NCBI RefSeq assembly: GCF_900115095.1
Contig: NZ_FOVH01000008.1
Coordinates: 124,001-188,000 of the forward strand
Direction of reading: 5' to 3'
Length of the DNA stretch: 64,000 bases
DNA from: Actinomadura madurae
Lineage (GTDB): Bacteria; Actinomycetota; Actinomycetes; Streptosporangiales; Streptosporangiaceae
Below are positions 16,345-25,593 of the stretch, piece after piece (the stretch's first letter is position 1; the number at the start of each line of letters is the position of its first letter). The position numbers and the translations under genes are program-made. Below the pieces are notes generated by a model. That model saw only the letters and a list, made by a program, of their open reading frames with translations. It was not told the DNA's origin and made no database searches.

Positions 16345-17160
16345 TCACAGGACCTTGGACAGGAAGTCCTGCGTACGCCGGTGCCGCGGGTTGGTCAGCA
16401 CCTCCCGCGGCGTGCCCTCCTCGACGACGACACCGCCGTCCATGAAGACCAGCGAGTCGCCGACCTCGCGGGCGAACCCCATCTCGTGGGTGACCACGAC
16501 CATGGTCATGCCGTCGAGGGCGAGCTGCTTCATGACCTCCAGGACCTCGCCGACGAGCTCGGGGTCGAGCGCGGACGTCGGCTCGTCGAACAGCATCAGC
16601 GCGGGTTCCATGGCGAGCGCCCGCGCGATCGCCACCCGCTGCTGCTGCCCGCCGGACAGCTGCGCCGGGTAGCTCCGCACCTTGTCGCCGAGGCCGACCC
16701 GGGTCAGCAGCGCCACGGCCCGCTCCCGGACCTCCGCCTTCGGCTGCTTCTTGACCCGGCAGGGCGCCTCCATGACGTTCTCCAGCGCCGTCATGTGCGG
16801 GAACAGGTTGAACCGCTGGAACACCATGCCGATCTCGCGGCGCTGCGCGGCGACCTCCCGGTCGCGCAGCTCGTACAGCTTGCCGCCCGACTCCCGGTAG
16901 CCGACCAGGTGGCCGTTCACCCACAGCCGGCCCGCGTTGATCTTCTCCAGGTGGTTGATGCACCGCAGGAACGTCGACTTCCCGGACCCGGACGGCCCGA
17001 CGACGCACATCACCTCGCCCGGCTTGACCTCCAGGTTGATGCCCTTCAGCACCTCCAGGCGCCCGAACGACTTGTGCACCTCCTCGGCCTTCACCATCAG
17101 GCCGCCGCTCTCGGACGCGGGCGGGGGCGCCCCGGGGTCCTTGGAGAGGGAGTCGCTCAC
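16345..17160 (-). CDS. Polar amino acid ABC transporter ATP-binding protein
   Basis: 271-residue ATPase. Walker A GPSGSGKST, Q-loop FQRFNLFPHMT, signature LSGGQQQRVAIARALA, Walker B LMLFDEPTSALDPE and switch His in VVTHEMGFAREVGD are all present. The sequence is of the GlnQ/HisP type (PAAT family). GTG at 17160 follows GGAGG (17171-17175) at a good distance; a GTG at 17181 overlapping the permease stop is the alternative. It is last in the operon SBP-permease-ATPase. Confidence 0.93.
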   Translation of the reverse strand: MSDSLSKDPGAPPPASESGGLMVKAEEVHKSFGRLEVLKGINLEVKPGEVMCVVGPSGSGKSTFLRCINHLEKINAGRLWVNGHLVGYRESGGKLYELRDREVAAQRREIGMVFQRFNLFPHMTALENVMEAPCRVKKQPKAEVRERAVALLTRVGLGDKVRSYPAQLSGGQQQRVAIARALAMEPALMLFDEPTSALDPELVGEVLEVMKQLALDGMTMVVVTHEMGFAREVGDSLVFMDGGVVVEEGTPREVLTNPRHRRTQDFLSKVL

Positions 17161-17177
17161 GATGTCCTCACCTCCGC

Positions 17178-18089
17178 TCACGGGGCACCGCCTCCGGCGC
17201 GGAAGCGGAGCCGCTGCCTGGCCTCGGCCCCCTTGCTGGTGCCCTTGCTGTAGTGCCGCTCCAGGTAGTACTGCCCGATCATCATCACCGAGGAGATGAG
17301 CAGGTACCACAGGCAGGCCATCACCAGCATCGGAATGATCTTGTAGGTGGTGGCGTAGATGGTCTGGGCGGTGAAGGTCAGCTCGGAGTACGGCACGGCC
17401 GCGACCAGCGAGGTGTTCTTCAGCATCGAGATCGACTCGTTGCCGGTCGGCGGGACGATCACGCGCATCGCCTGCGGCAGCACGATCCGCCGCATGGTCT
17501 GCATCCTGGACATGCCGAGGGCGCTCGCGGCCTCCTGCTGCCCCTCGTCCACCGAAAGGATCCCGGCCCGGACGATCTCCGCCATGTAGGCGGCCTCGTT
17601 CAGGATCAGGCCCAGCGAGGCCGCGATGGCGGCGTTGACCAGCTCCTGCGTCTTCCACGTCTCGAACTCGGGCCCGAACGGGATGCCGATCCCGACGGTC
17701 GGGAACAGGGTGCCGATCGCGCCCCAGATGAGCAGCTGGGTGTACAGCGGGGTGCCGCGGAAGAACCACAGGTACACCCAGGCCGCCCCGCTGAGCAGCG
17801 GGTTGGCCGACAGCCGCATCAGCGCCAGCACGATGCCGAGCACGATGCCGCCGACCATCGCGGCCAGGGTGAGCCAGACGGTGTTGCGGACGCCCTTGAG
17901 GACCGGGTCGGAGTACAGGTACTTCCACTGCTCCGACCATTCGAGCGCGTTGCTGGTCAGCAGGAAGTTGATGAACATCGCGACCAGCACCAGGATGACG
18001 GCCGCGCCCAGCCAGCGGCCCGGATGCCGGACGGGGACGGCCTTGATCGCTTCAGGCCGTCCCTTACCGGCGTCGTTGTCGACCGTCAT
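17178..18089 (-). CDS. Polar amino acid ABC transporter permease
   Basis: 303-residue inner-membrane permease of the HisM/GlnP family. A cytosolic N-terminus is followed by several membrane segments, with the EAA coupling loop NEAAYMAEIVRAGILSVDEGQQEAASALGMS cut here in two parts (NEAAYMAEIVRAG, then QQEAASALGMS). A single permease gene implies a homodimer. It starts five bases after the end of the binding-protein gene. Confidence 0.92.
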   Translation of the reverse strand: MTVDNDAGKGRPEAIKAVPVRHPGRWLGAAVILVLVAMFINFLLTSNALEWSEQWKYLYSDPVLKGVRNTVWLTLAAMVGGIVLGIVLALMRLSANPLLSGAAWVYLWFFRGTPLYTQLLIWGAIGTLFPTVGIGIPFGPEFETWKTQELVNAAIAASLGLILNEAAYMAEIVRAGILSVDEGQQEAASALGMSRMQTMRRIVLPQAMRVIVPPTGNESISMLKNTSLVAAVPYSELTFTAQTIYATTYKIIPMLVMACLWYLLISSVMMIGQYYLERHYSKGTSKGAEARQRLRFRAGGGAP

Positions 18090-18093
18090 GCGA

Positions 18094-19002
18094 TCAGCTC
18101 TGCGCGGCGTTGATCGCCGGCTCGGTGATCGCGCCGCTCTCCACCCCGGCGTCGGTGAGGATCTTCTTGTAGGTGCCGTCGGCGATGAGGGCCTTCAGCG
18201 CGCCCTGCAGGGCCTCCTTGAACTGCCCGGAGTTCTTGCCGATCGCGTAGCCGTACGGCGCGGTGTCGTACACCTGGCCGAGGATCTGCAGCTTCCCGCC
18301 GGTCTTCTTCACCGCGTCGCCGACGATCGGGGAGTCGGCGGCCATGCCGTCCACCTTGCCCGCGACGAGGTCGTTGTTGACCTCGGTCTGCTGCTTGCGG
18401 ACGACGGCCTTGATGGCCGGCTTGCCCGCGTCGGTGCACTTCTTGCTGCGCGCCTTGAGGTCGTCGACCTGCACGGTGCCCTGCTGGACGCCGATGCTCT
18501 TCCCGCACGCGTCGTCGGGGTTGACGCCCTTCGGGTTGCCCTTGAGCGCCGCCCAGGACGTCCCGGCGGAGTAGTAGGTGACGAAGTCGACGGCGCCCTC
18601 GCGCTCCTTGGTGTCGGTGAAGGAGGAGACACCGGCCTCGTACTTGCCGGACTGGACGCCCGGGATGATCGTGTCGAAGCCCGCGTTGCTGTACTGGGTC
18701 TTCAGGCCGAGCTTGGCCGCGACGGCGTCGAACAACTCGACGTCCCAGCCGACGATCTTCTGGGAGGCGGGGTCGACCGACTCGTTGGGCGGGTAGGACG
18801 CGTCCGTGCCGATCGTGATCTTGCCATCGCTTTTGATCGCGGCCGGGACCATGGCCGCGAGCTTGCTGTCCACACTGGTGTTCGAGGCCCCGGAGTCGTT
18901 GGAGTCGCCCGAGTCGTCGCCACAGGCCGAGAGGGCGAGGGCGCCCGTCAGCACGAGCGCGCCCGCCGCAACGGCGTGACGGCGCAGAGAACCGGTGATC
19001 AC
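18094..19002 (-). CDS. Polar amino acid ABC transporter substrate-binding lipoprotein
   Basis: 302-residue secreted lipoprotein. The signal peptide ends in the lipobox ALALSACG (Cys near residue 27), followed by a Ser/Asp/Asn-rich linker and a periplasmic-binding-protein type 2 domain (GKITIGTDASYPPNE, VGWDVELFDAVAAKLGL). It captures a polar or charged amino acid for the downstream permease and ATPase. The ligand cannot be told from the sequence. Confidence 0.92.
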   Translation of the reverse strand: MITGSLRRHAVAAGALVLTGALALSACGDDSGDSNDSGASNTSVDSKLAAMVPAAIKSDGKITIGTDASYPPNESVDPASQKIVGWDVELFDAVAAKLGLKTQYSNAGFDTIIPGVQSGKYEAGVSSFTDTKEREGAVDFVTYYSAGTSWAALKGNPKGVNPDDACGKSIGVQQGTVQVDDLKARSKKCTDAGKPAIKAVVRKQQTEVNNDLVAGKVDGMAADSPIVGDAVKKTGGKLQILGQVYDTAPYGYAIGKNSGQFKEALQGALKALIADGTYKKILTDAGVESGAITEPAINAAQS

Positions 19003-19360
19003 GGGTCCCCCTTCGATGGTTGCGTCGGATCCGTGGAGATCCGAAGGTCAGGTGCACATTTTGGCGCACAAGGTCCCTGATCTGGATAAAGGGTCCGAAA
19101 CAATCACGCAACGAGGAAGCTCCGGATCGGTACGGACCTGGCGTCCAGCCCCAACACGGAGCAATCGGTCGGCCACGTGTGGGCACGGTCACGTGATGGT
19201 CACCACCACCCCGGCCCCAGGGGCGGCCGGACACCGTGTGGCACAATCGGACAACGGGTGACCCCCGTGCGTCGCGAGATGACCACCAGGTGACGGCCAC
19301 CACACCACCACCACCGCGGCGGCATCGCAAGAAAGCCAACTTTCACTGACAGGGGTCGCT
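19003..19360. promoter_or_regulatory. Divergent promoter region, ABC importer / malic enzyme
   Basis: 358 bases without a credible gene. On the minus strand TTGCGT (plus 19106-19111) and TATCCA (plus 19083-19088) are 17 bases apart and would give a leader of about 75 bases for the binding-protein gene. On the plus side only AGGGGT before the malic enzyme GTG is clear. CACGTG-like and GTCACGTGATGGTCACC stretches near 19170-19205 are palindromic but not assignable to a known regulator. No riboswitch was recognised. Confidence 0.4.
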
Positions 19361-20551
19361 GTGGCTGCTGAGCCCATTCAAACCGAACCGCCCTCACTGG
19401 ACGAGGATCCGGCCTTTCCGCTGCACCGCGGCGGCAAGCTTGAGATGCGGTCGACCATTCCCGTCCGCAACAAGGACGACCTTTCGCTGGCCTACACCCC
19501 GGGCGTCGCCCGCGTGTGCACCGCGATCGCCGAGAACCCCGACCTGGCCTACGACTACACCTGGACGTCCAAGGTCGTCGCCGTCGTCACCGACGGCACC
19601 GCCGTGCTCGGCCTCGGCGACATCGGCCCCGCCGCGTCCATGCCGGTCATGGAGGGCAAGTCCCTGCTCTTCAAGGAGTTCGCCGACGTCGACTCCGTGC
19701 CGATCGCGCTGAACTGCACGGACGTGGACGAGATCGTCGACACGGTCAGCCGGATGGCGCCGAGCTTCGGCGGCATCAACCTGGAGGACATCAGCGCCCC
19801 CCGCTGCTTCGAGATCGAGGACCGGCTGCGGGCCGCGCTCGACATCCCGGTCTTCCACGACGACCAGCACGGCACCGCGATCGTCGTGCTCGCCGCGCTC
19901 ACCAACGCCGCCCGGCACGTCGGCAGGCCGCTGTCGGAGCTGCGCGCGGTCGTGGCGGGCGCGGGCGCGTCCGGCATCGCCGTCTCGCAGATGCTGATCG
20001 AGGGCGGCATCGGCGACATCGCCCTGTCCGACAGCAAGGGCCTGATCTACGAGGGACGCGACGGCCTGAACCCGATCAAGGAGCGCATCGCCTCGATCAC
20101 CAACCGGTCGCATCTCAAGGGCTCCACCGAGGAGGCGCTGCGCGGCGCCGACGTCTTCATCGGCCTGTCCGGCAGCACCGTCCACGAGTCGTGCGTCGCC
20201 ACGATGTCGGAGAACGCGATCGTCTTCGCCCTCTCCAACCCGACCCCCGAGGTCCACCCGGAGATCGCGCGCCGGCACGCCAAGGTCGTCGCGACCGGCC
20301 GCAGCGACTTCCCGAACCAGATCAACAACGTGCTGGCGTTCCCCGGCATCTTCCGCGGCGCGCTGGACGTCCGGGCCCACTCCATCACCGAGGGCATGAA
20401 GCTGGCGGCGGCCAACGCCCTCGCCGGCATCGTCGGCGACGACCTGACCGCCGACTACGTCATCCCCGGCCCCTTCGACGACCGCGTCGCCCCGGCCGTC
20501 TCCACCGCCGTGGCAGACCAGGCCCGCAAGGAAGGCGTCGCCCGCATCTGA
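19361..20551 (+). CDS. Malic enzyme (NAD(P)-dependent malate dehydrogenase, decarboxylating)
   Basis: 396-residue short bacterial malic enzyme, converting malate to pyruvate and CO2. Visible are SLAYTPGVARVC, the metal-binding IPVFHDDQHGTAIVVLAAL, the dinucleotide-binding VVAGAGASGIAVSQMLI and FALSNPTPEVHPE. It lacks the C-terminal phosphotransacetylase-like domain of the long MaeB form. The start is GTG at 19361. Cofactor preference is not decided. A strong terminator follows. Confidence 0.93.
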   Translation: MAAEPIQTEPPSLDEDPAFPLHRGGKLEMRSTIPVRNKDDLSLAYTPGVARVCTAIAENPDLAYDYTWTSKVVAVVTDGTAVLGLGDIGPAASMPVMEGKSLLFKEFADVDSVPIALNCTDVDEIVDTVSRMAPSFGGINLEDISAPRCFEIEDRLRAALDIPVFHDDQHGTAIVVLAALTNAARHVGRPLSELRAVVAGAGASGIAVSQMLIEGGIGDIALSDSKGLIYEGRDGLNPIKERIASITNRSHLKGSTEEALRGADVFIGLSGSTVHESCVATMSENAIVFALSNPTPEVHPEIARRHAKVVATGRSDFPNQINNVLAFPGIFRGALDVRAHSITEGMKLAAANALAGIVGDDLTADYVIPGPFDDRVAPAVSTAVADQARKEGVARI

Positions 20552-20558
20552 CCGCCAC

Positions 20559-20590
20559 CGGCCCGTGTTCCCGCCCAGGAACACGGGCCG
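20559..20590. terminator. Terminator between malic enzyme and two-component operon
   Basis: Perfect 13-base stem CGGCCCGTGTTCC / GGAACACGGGCCG with a 6-base loop, between convergent units. Confidence 0.85.
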
Positions 20591-20604
20591 CGGGCCGTGC
20601 GGCG

Positions 20605-21261
20605 TCATGACGGGTCGACGAGGTGGTTCTCCCACGCCCAGGTGACGATTCCGACGCGGTTGCGGACCTCTAGTTTGGCCTGGATGCCCGACAGATGGCT
20701 CTTGACGGTGCTGAGGGAGATGAACAACTCCGCGGCGATCTCCTGATTGGTGCGGCCGCGCGCCAGGGCCCGGACGACCTGGAGTTCGCGGTCCGACAGG
20801 GGCGGGGGCCGCTCGGCGCGCGGCGGTGCCGAGGCGGCCGTCACGTGGCGCAGCAGCCGGACGGTGACGGAAGGCGAGACCAGCGCCTCACCGTTGTGGG
20901 CGGCACGGACCGCCTCGACGAGCAGGGCGGGCCCGGCGTCCTTGAGGACGAAGCCGACGGCCCCGCCGCGCAGCGCGCCGTACACGTACTCGTCCAGGTC
21001 GAAGGTGGTGACCACGACGACCCGCATCGGGTCGGGCACCCGCGGTCCGGCCAGCGCGCGGGTCACGTCGATGCCGTCGAGCCGGGGCATCCTGATGTCC
21101 ACCAGGCACACGTCCGGGCGCAGCCGTCGCGCCAGGGCGACCGCATCGGCCCCGTCGGACGCCTCGCCGACGACGCTGATGTCGGGCTGGTCCTCCAGGA
21201 TCAGCCGCAGCCCGCGGCGCACCATCGCCTGGTCGTCGGCGAGCAGGACCGAGATGGTCAT
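20605..21261 (-). CDS. NarL/FixJ-family response regulator
   Basis: 218-residue response regulator. The receiver domain has DDQ at residues 9-11 and phospho-acceptor Asp near residue 54 in CLVDIRMPRLDG. The output domain is a LuxR-type helix-turn-helix (LSDRELQVVRALARGRTNQEIAAEL). It overlaps the upstream kinase gene by ATGA, so the two are cotranslated. It is last in a five-gene operon that starts with an ABC exporter, whose expression it probably controls. Confidence 0.93.
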   Translation of the reverse strand: MTISVLLADDQAMVRRGLRLILEDQPDISVVGEASDGADAVALARRLRPDVCLVDIRMPRLDGIDVTRALAGPRVPDPMRVVVVTTFDLDEYVYGALRGGAVGFVLKDAGPALLVEAVRAAHNGEALVSPSVTVRLLRHVTAASAPPRAERPPPLSDRELQVVRALARGRTNQEIAAELFISLSTVKSHLSGIQAKLEVRNRVGIVTWAWENHLVDPS

Positions 21262-22403
21262 CGGGGCTCCCCGGTGGGGACGGGCAGGGTCGCCAGCACG
21301 GACCAGCCGGCGCCGGGCCTCGGCCCGGCCCGCAGCGTGCCGCCGAGCGCCTCGACGCGTTCGCGCATGCCGATCAGGCCGTACCCGCCGCGCTGGGGAT
21401 GCCGGGCCTGGGTCGCCGGTGCGTCGTCGGCGATCTCGACGGTGACGCACTGCGCCCCCTGCCCGACGGTGACCGTGACGGACCGGGCCGTGGGGGCGTG
21501 CCGCAGGACGTTCGTCAGGGCCTCCTGGGCGACGCGGTACACGGTGTTGGTCACCTCAGGCGGCCACTCGTCACCGTCCGGAATGCTCAGCCGCACCTCC
21601 CGGCCCCGCCCGCGGAAACGCTCCACCAGAGCGTCCAGGCCCTCCGGCCCGGGGGACGCCGGCGCCGCGTCGCCGGTGTCGCGCAGCAGCCCAACGACCC
21701 GTCGCATCGCGGCCAGGGCGTCGGTCCCCGCGGCCTCCATCTCGCCGAGGTACCCGCTCACCTGCTCCGGGTCACGCCGCGCGACCACCTGGGCGCCCTG
21801 CGCCTGAAGCAGCAGGCCCGTGATGTGGTGGGCCACCACGTCGTGCAGTTCCCGGGCCAGCTCCAGCCGCTCCGCCCTCCGTACCTCCTCGGCGGACGCG
21901 CGCGCCCGGGCGTCCAGGACCCGCAGCGACAGCCCGGCGCCGACGGCGACCAGCCAGACCAGGCCGTCCAGCGCCGTCACCGCCGCGAGGCCGCCGGACG
22001 GCGGCCCGGCGGCGACCTGACCGGCGATGATCAGTGCCGGCCCGGCGCCCGCGACCGCGGCGGCCCGGACCGGCGCGAGGGTCCGGAGCGCGGAACCGGT
22101 CAGCACGGCCAGCCCCAGCGTCATGGCCGGGCTGGGCTCGGCGGGGAGATCGAAGCCGGCCAGGCCGGTGGCCACGATGGCCGCCGCCGCAAGACCGAGC
22201 CCCGCGACCGCCGCCCGGAGCGGCCTGCGCAGCCCCAGCAGCGCCGGGAGGCACACCGCCGCCGCGGAGACACTGCCCGGCACCCAGTACCAGGCACCCC
22301 AGGTCTGCGCGATGGCGGCGGCCTGCACGGCGATCGCCGCGAGGAACACGGCGCCGAGCCCGGCCATGGAGACGCCCCGGACCCATCCACCCGGAACGGT
22401 CAC
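21258..22403 (-). CDS. Sensor histidine kinase, NarL-partner (HisKA_3) type
   Basis: 381-residue kinase. About five N-terminal membrane segments (residues 10-150) are followed by the HisKA_3 dimerisation helix with ELARELHDVVAHHITGLLL (phospho-acceptor His near 186) and a HATPase domain with QEALTNVLRHAP, and GGYGLIGMRERV. The GTG at 22403 is chosen because the membrane domain begins directly after it; no clear ribosome binding site is present. Its membrane domain resembles the whole of the next protein encoded upstream (22484-23047). Confidence 0.9.
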   Translation of the reverse strand: MTVPGGWVRGVSMAGLGAVFLAAIAVQAAAIAQTWGAWYWVPGSVSAAAVCLPALLGLRRPLRAAVAGLGLAAAAIVATGLAGFDLPAEPSPAMTLGLAVLTGSALRTLAPVRAAAVAGAGPALIIAGQVAAGPPSGGLAAVTALDGLVWLVAVGAGLSLRVLDARARASAEEVRRAERLELARELHDVVAHHITGLLLQAQGAQVVARRDPEQVSGYLGEMEAAGTDALAAMRRVVGLLRDTGDAAPASPGPEGLDALVERFRGRGREVRLSIPDGDEWPPEVTNTVYRVAQEALTNVLRHAPTARSVTVTVGQGAQCVTVEIADDAPATQARHPQRGGYGLIGMRERVEALGGTLRAGPRPGAGWSVLATLPVPTGEPR

Positions 22404-22483
22404 GCCGGTCAGGCTATCGATGCTCTGTCCGGAGTCACACGCGGACGGATCCTCGCCCGGCGCGTCTTGGGCGCGTCCCGCCC

Positions 22484-23047
22484 CTACCACGGTGGCCGCC
22501 CGGTCGGCGACGCCCCGGCGCCCGGGGTGCTGGACCGCCGCCGGACGAGGTCGGCCGCGCGCAGCAGCGCCCCCGCGACGAACCCCCCGGCCACCAGCAG
22601 CGTGGCCAGGGTCATCAGGCCGCTGAGCCCGGCGAACCAGCCGAGCGCGGTCACCGCGACGCCGCCCGCGGCGACGGCGACCGCCGACGGCACCGGCAGC
22701 GATCTGAGCGCGGAGCCGACGAGCACGGCCAGGGCCAGCGCCGTCATGGGCGACGGCTCCTGCGGCAGGTCGGCCGCGTGGAACACTCCCACGGCACCGG
22801 CCGTCACGGCCAGGCCCGCGACCGCGGGCCACGCCCCCCGCCGCCCGCGCAGCAGCGCCAGCCCGCACATCACCGCCGAGACGGCGGTGGTGCAGATCCA
22901 GTAGGCACCGCCCCAGCTGACGAGGAGCATGTACGCCGTGAAGGCGATGCCCAGGGCGAACACCACGCCCAACCCCGCATTGACCAGCAGGTCCGGCCTC
23001 ACTGGAGACCCACTGGCATCATTCTGATGGCCGTTGGCAAGCGACAT
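22484..23047 (-). CDS. Orphan membrane protein resembling the adjacent kinase sensor domain
   Basis: 187-residue protein with five to six predicted membrane segments and no kinase part. It contains DLPQEPSPMTALALAVLVG followed by SALRSL, which parallels DLPAEPSPAMTLGLAVLTG and SALRTL in the neighbouring histidine kinase. This points to duplication of the sensor region, or loss of the catalytic half from a second kinase. It lies between the ABC permease and the kinase gene in the same operon. Function unrecognised; a co-sensor or decoy role is possible. Confidence 0.7.
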   Translation of the reverse strand: MSLANGHQNDASGSPVRPDLLVNAGLGVVFALGIAFTAYMLLVSWGGAYWICTTAVSAVMCGLALLRGRRGAWPAVAGLAVTAGAVGVFHAADLPQEPSPMTALALAVLVGSALRSLPVPSAVAVAAGGVAVTALGWFAGLSGLMTLATLLVAGGFVAGALLRAADLVRRRSSTPGAGASPTGRPPW

Positions 23048-23080
23048 TGAGGGACCTCGGTATCGGGAGTGGTGGCCGTG

Positions 23081-24100
23081 TCAGGCACGCCTGACGCGGC
23101 GCAGGGCGATGACGCTGAGGAACGCGCCGGTCAGCAGATAGAGCCCCGTCTCGGCAAGCTGGAACGACCAGTAGCGGCCGCCGGGCTGGTACTCGACGTC
23201 AACGTGCAGATCGAGCGCGGACAGGCACACCGCGGCGTCACCGAACGTGCCGCCCGCGCCGGTCTTCGGCGGGGTGTCGAGACACTCGTTGAACGCCTTC
23301 TCGCTGAGCGTCCGCCCGTCCCGGGTGCGCAGCGGGCTGGTCTCGCTGATCCACGCGTCGGGGGCTCCGGGCACCTGCAGGCCGCCGACGACGGGGGCCC
23401 CGGTGATGCTGCCCAGGCTCCTGGCCTGGTTGATGGCCTGCGCGGTCATCGGCAGGGTCGTCTTCTCCGGCGGCATGAGGTGCGGCCGGACCAGGTTCGG
23501 CACCGTGAACTGGACGACGAGGAAGACGGCGCCCGTGACGGCCATCGCGGGCAGCGTCCGGCGCACGAACAGGCCGACGGTGGTGCCGAGGGCGAAGGCA
23601 AGGAAGGCGTAGCCGATCGGTGCGATGTTGCGCGCCCCGAACTCCACCGTCCCGAACCGGTCGGAGGCGACCTGGTCGTACGGGGAGGCCGCCCAGGTGA
23701 GCAGGAGGCCCGCCGCGCCCGCCACGACCATCGCGGCAAGGCCGACGAACGCCATCCTGCCGATCAGCCAGCGGCGGCGGGTCACGCTCTGGTTCCACAC
23801 CAGCCGGTGGGTGCCGAGCTCCAGTTCCCGGGCGATCAGCGGCGCCCCCCAGAACGCGCCGATCACCACCGGGATCAGCCCGAGTCCGGCGGCCAGGAAC
23901 AGCAGCGTGTTCCGGTAGGTGCCCTGGAACTGGCTCTCGGCTTGGGCGCAGGCGGCGGCGTCGCCGCACCGGGACCGGTAGGCGTCGTGAGCGTCCCGGA
24001 TGTCCATGCCGAGATACAGCAGGTAGCCGGCGATCAACACGAGTCCGGCGGCACCGGCGAGCGCCTGGAAGCGGAACTGCCGCCAGTTCAACCAGATCAT
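23081..24100 (-). CDS. ABC-2-type transporter permease
   Basis: 339-residue permease. An N-terminal membrane segment (FRFQALAGAAGLVLIAGYLLY) is followed by an extracytoplasmic loop with two cysteines (RCGDAAACAQ), then four to five membrane segments. A second large outer region (about 210-300) contains two more cysteines, and a last helix closes the protein. The domain form is that of exporter permeases paired with CcmA-type ATPases. Its ATG overlaps the stop of the ATPase gene (ATGA). Substrate unknown; drug or peptide export or defence is a common role for such operons. Confidence 0.85.
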   Translation of the reverse strand: MIWLNWRQFRFQALAGAAGLVLIAGYLLYLGMDIRDAHDAYRSRCGDAAACAQAESQFQGTYRNTLLFLAAGLGLIPVVIGAFWGAPLIARELELGTHRLVWNQSVTRRRWLIGRMAFVGLAAMVVAGAAGLLLTWAASPYDQVASDRFGTVEFGARNIAPIGYAFLAFALGTTVGLFVRRTLPAMAVTGAVFLVVQFTVPNLVRPHLMPPEKTTLPMTAQAINQARSLGSITGAPVVGGLQVPGAPDAWISETSPLRTRDGRTLSEKAFNECLDTPPKTGAGGTFGDAAVCLSALDLHVDVEYQPGGRYWSFQLAETGLYLLTGAFLSVIALRRVRRA

Positions 24101-24987
24101 CGTGCTTCCTCGCCTGCCATGGCGACGGGCGCGTTCGCCCGGGACATGTACGCGAGCACCAGCTCTTCGAGCGTGACCGGCCGGGTTCGGTACGGGAGCT
24201 CCGAGGGCGGGAGACCGGTGCGCACCATCGCGCCGCCGTGCTCCGCCCGGACGACCTCGACACCCGCGGGCGGCCGGCCGGGATCGCCGTGCGGCGCGAC
24301 CAGCCGGTGATGGCGGGCCAGCAGTTCGCGGACGTCACCGGCGACCTGGATCCGCGCGCCGCACAGCACGATGAGGTAGTCGCAGACCTGCTCGATGTCA
24401 CCGAGCAGGTGCGAGGACAGCACGGCGCTGGCGCCGAGTTCCGCGACGAACTCCATCAGGTTCGCCAGGAACCCCTGGCGCGCCAGCGGGTCCAGCGCGG
24501 CGGCCGGCTCGTCGAAGATCAGCAGTTCGGGGCGCTTGGCGGCGGCGATCGTCAGCGCCAGCTGCGCGCGCTGCCCGCCGGACAGCCGTCCGGCCTTCTG
24601 GCCCGGGCTCAGCCCGACCTGCGCGATGCGCCGCTCGGCCAGCCCCTGGTCCCATGACGGGTTCAAGTGCGCGCCCAGGCGCAGATGGTCGGACACGCTG
24701 AACGAGGGGTACACCGGAGTGTTCTGCGCCACGAAGCCGACCCTGGCCAGGTGCGCGGCGCTCGCCGCCGGCCTGGAGCCCAGAACGCGCAGCGAGCCCG
24801 ACGTCGGCTCCAGAAGCCCGCAGGCCAGATTCAGCAGTGTCGACTTGCCGGCCCCGTTCGGCCCCACCAGCCCCACGACGCGACCGGCTGGAATGCGCAG
24901 ATCGACTCCGCTCAGCGCCCGCCGGCGACCGTACCTTTTCGTCAATCCCTCTGCCTGCAGCACGGGGACCGGATCTTCATGTGACAT
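24097..24987 (-). CDS. ABC exporter ATP-binding protein (CcmA-like)
   Basis: 296-residue ATPase with Walker A GPNGAGKST, Q-loop region VGFVAQNTPVYPSFS, signature RLSGGQRAQLALTIAAAK, Walker B LLIFDEPAAALDP and switch His in LSSHLLGDIEQ. A C-terminal regulatory segment follows. It is first gene of the operon ATPase-permease-membrane protein-kinase-regulator. I chose the ATG at 24987; a GTG at 25023 is in frame. Confidence 0.9.
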   Translation of the reverse strand: MSHEDPVPVLQAEGLTKRYGRRRALSGVDLRIPAGRVVGLVGPNGAGKSTLLNLACGLLEPTSGSLRVLGSRPAASAAHLARVGFVAQNTPVYPSFSVSDHLRLGAHLNPSWDQGLAERRIAQVGLSPGQKAGRLSGGQRAQLALTIAAAKRPELLIFDEPAAALDPLARQGFLANLMEFVAELGASAVLSSHLLGDIEQVCDYLIVLCGARIQVAGDVRELLARHHRLVAPHGDPGRPPAGVEVVRAEHGGAMVRTGLPPSELPYRTRPVTLEELVLAYMSRANAPVAMAGEEAR

Positions 24988-25083
24988 GACGACATCGTCG
25001 GTACCGGCGCCGCCCCAGATCACCGGCCCAAAGCACGGTTCGCTCCGACGGCCGTCGTACTTTCGGCCGGTTTCGCCCGGCCG

Positions 25084-25512
25084 TCAGAGGAGTTTCGCCC
25101 AGGTGACCTTGCCGCCCTCGTTCAGGGGGCGGACGCCCCACGCTCTGACCAGCTCGGCCATGAGCATCAGGCCGCGGCCGGTCGTCGCCGCGTGGTTCTC
25201 CGGCGGGATCATCGGGCGCCCGTCCCCGGCGTCCCACACCTCCACGATCGGATGCCCGTCGCGCTCGTCGCGGAACAGCCGCACGATGATCGGCCCCTCC
25301 CCGTGCTTGAAGCTGTTTGTGACCAGCTCGCACACCACGAGCCGCGCGACGTAGTCGTCATCGATCCCCCACTCGGCGAACCGCTCGGCGAGAAACCGCC
25401 GCGCCAGCCAAGGCGCACGATCAGTCGGATCGAGGACGAGTGTGGGGACCTCGGGGGCCATGGCAGTAGGCATCGGCAAGACCTTCGGCATCGCGAGCTG
25501 TGTGTGAACCAC
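25084..25512 (-). CDS. HATPase-domain regulatory kinase (RsbW-like)
   Basis: 142-residue single-domain GHKL ATPase. The N-box is VVCELVTNSFKHG and the G-boxes are DAGDG and TTGRGLMLMAEL. Such proteins are very numerous in actinomycetes, where they often sit next to DUF5753 regulators, as here. Possible roles are anti-sigma or anti-regulator kinase; the partner is unknown. It diverges from the helix-turn-helix gene across about 80 bases, suggesting shared control. Confidence 0.88.
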   Translation of the reverse strand: MVHTQLAMPKVLPMPTAMAPEVPTLVLDPTDRAPWLARRFLAERFAEWGIDDDYVARLVVCELVTNSFKHGEGPIIVRLFRDERDGHPIVEVWDAGDGRPMIPPENHAATTGRGLMLMAELVRAWGVRPLNEGGKVTWAKLL

Positions 25513-25593
25513 GACACAGAGTCACACCACGACGCTAGATTTGGGCATGTACAGAACGCATCCGCGACAACACGGAACGCGAGGTCACCCCCC

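Noticed and set aside
16345..17940. Extended frame joining permease antisense frame to the amino acid ABC ATPase
   Set aside because: The upstream part is an out-of-frame shadow of the permease; ATPase homology starts only near 17100 and a GTG with GGAGG lies at 17160.
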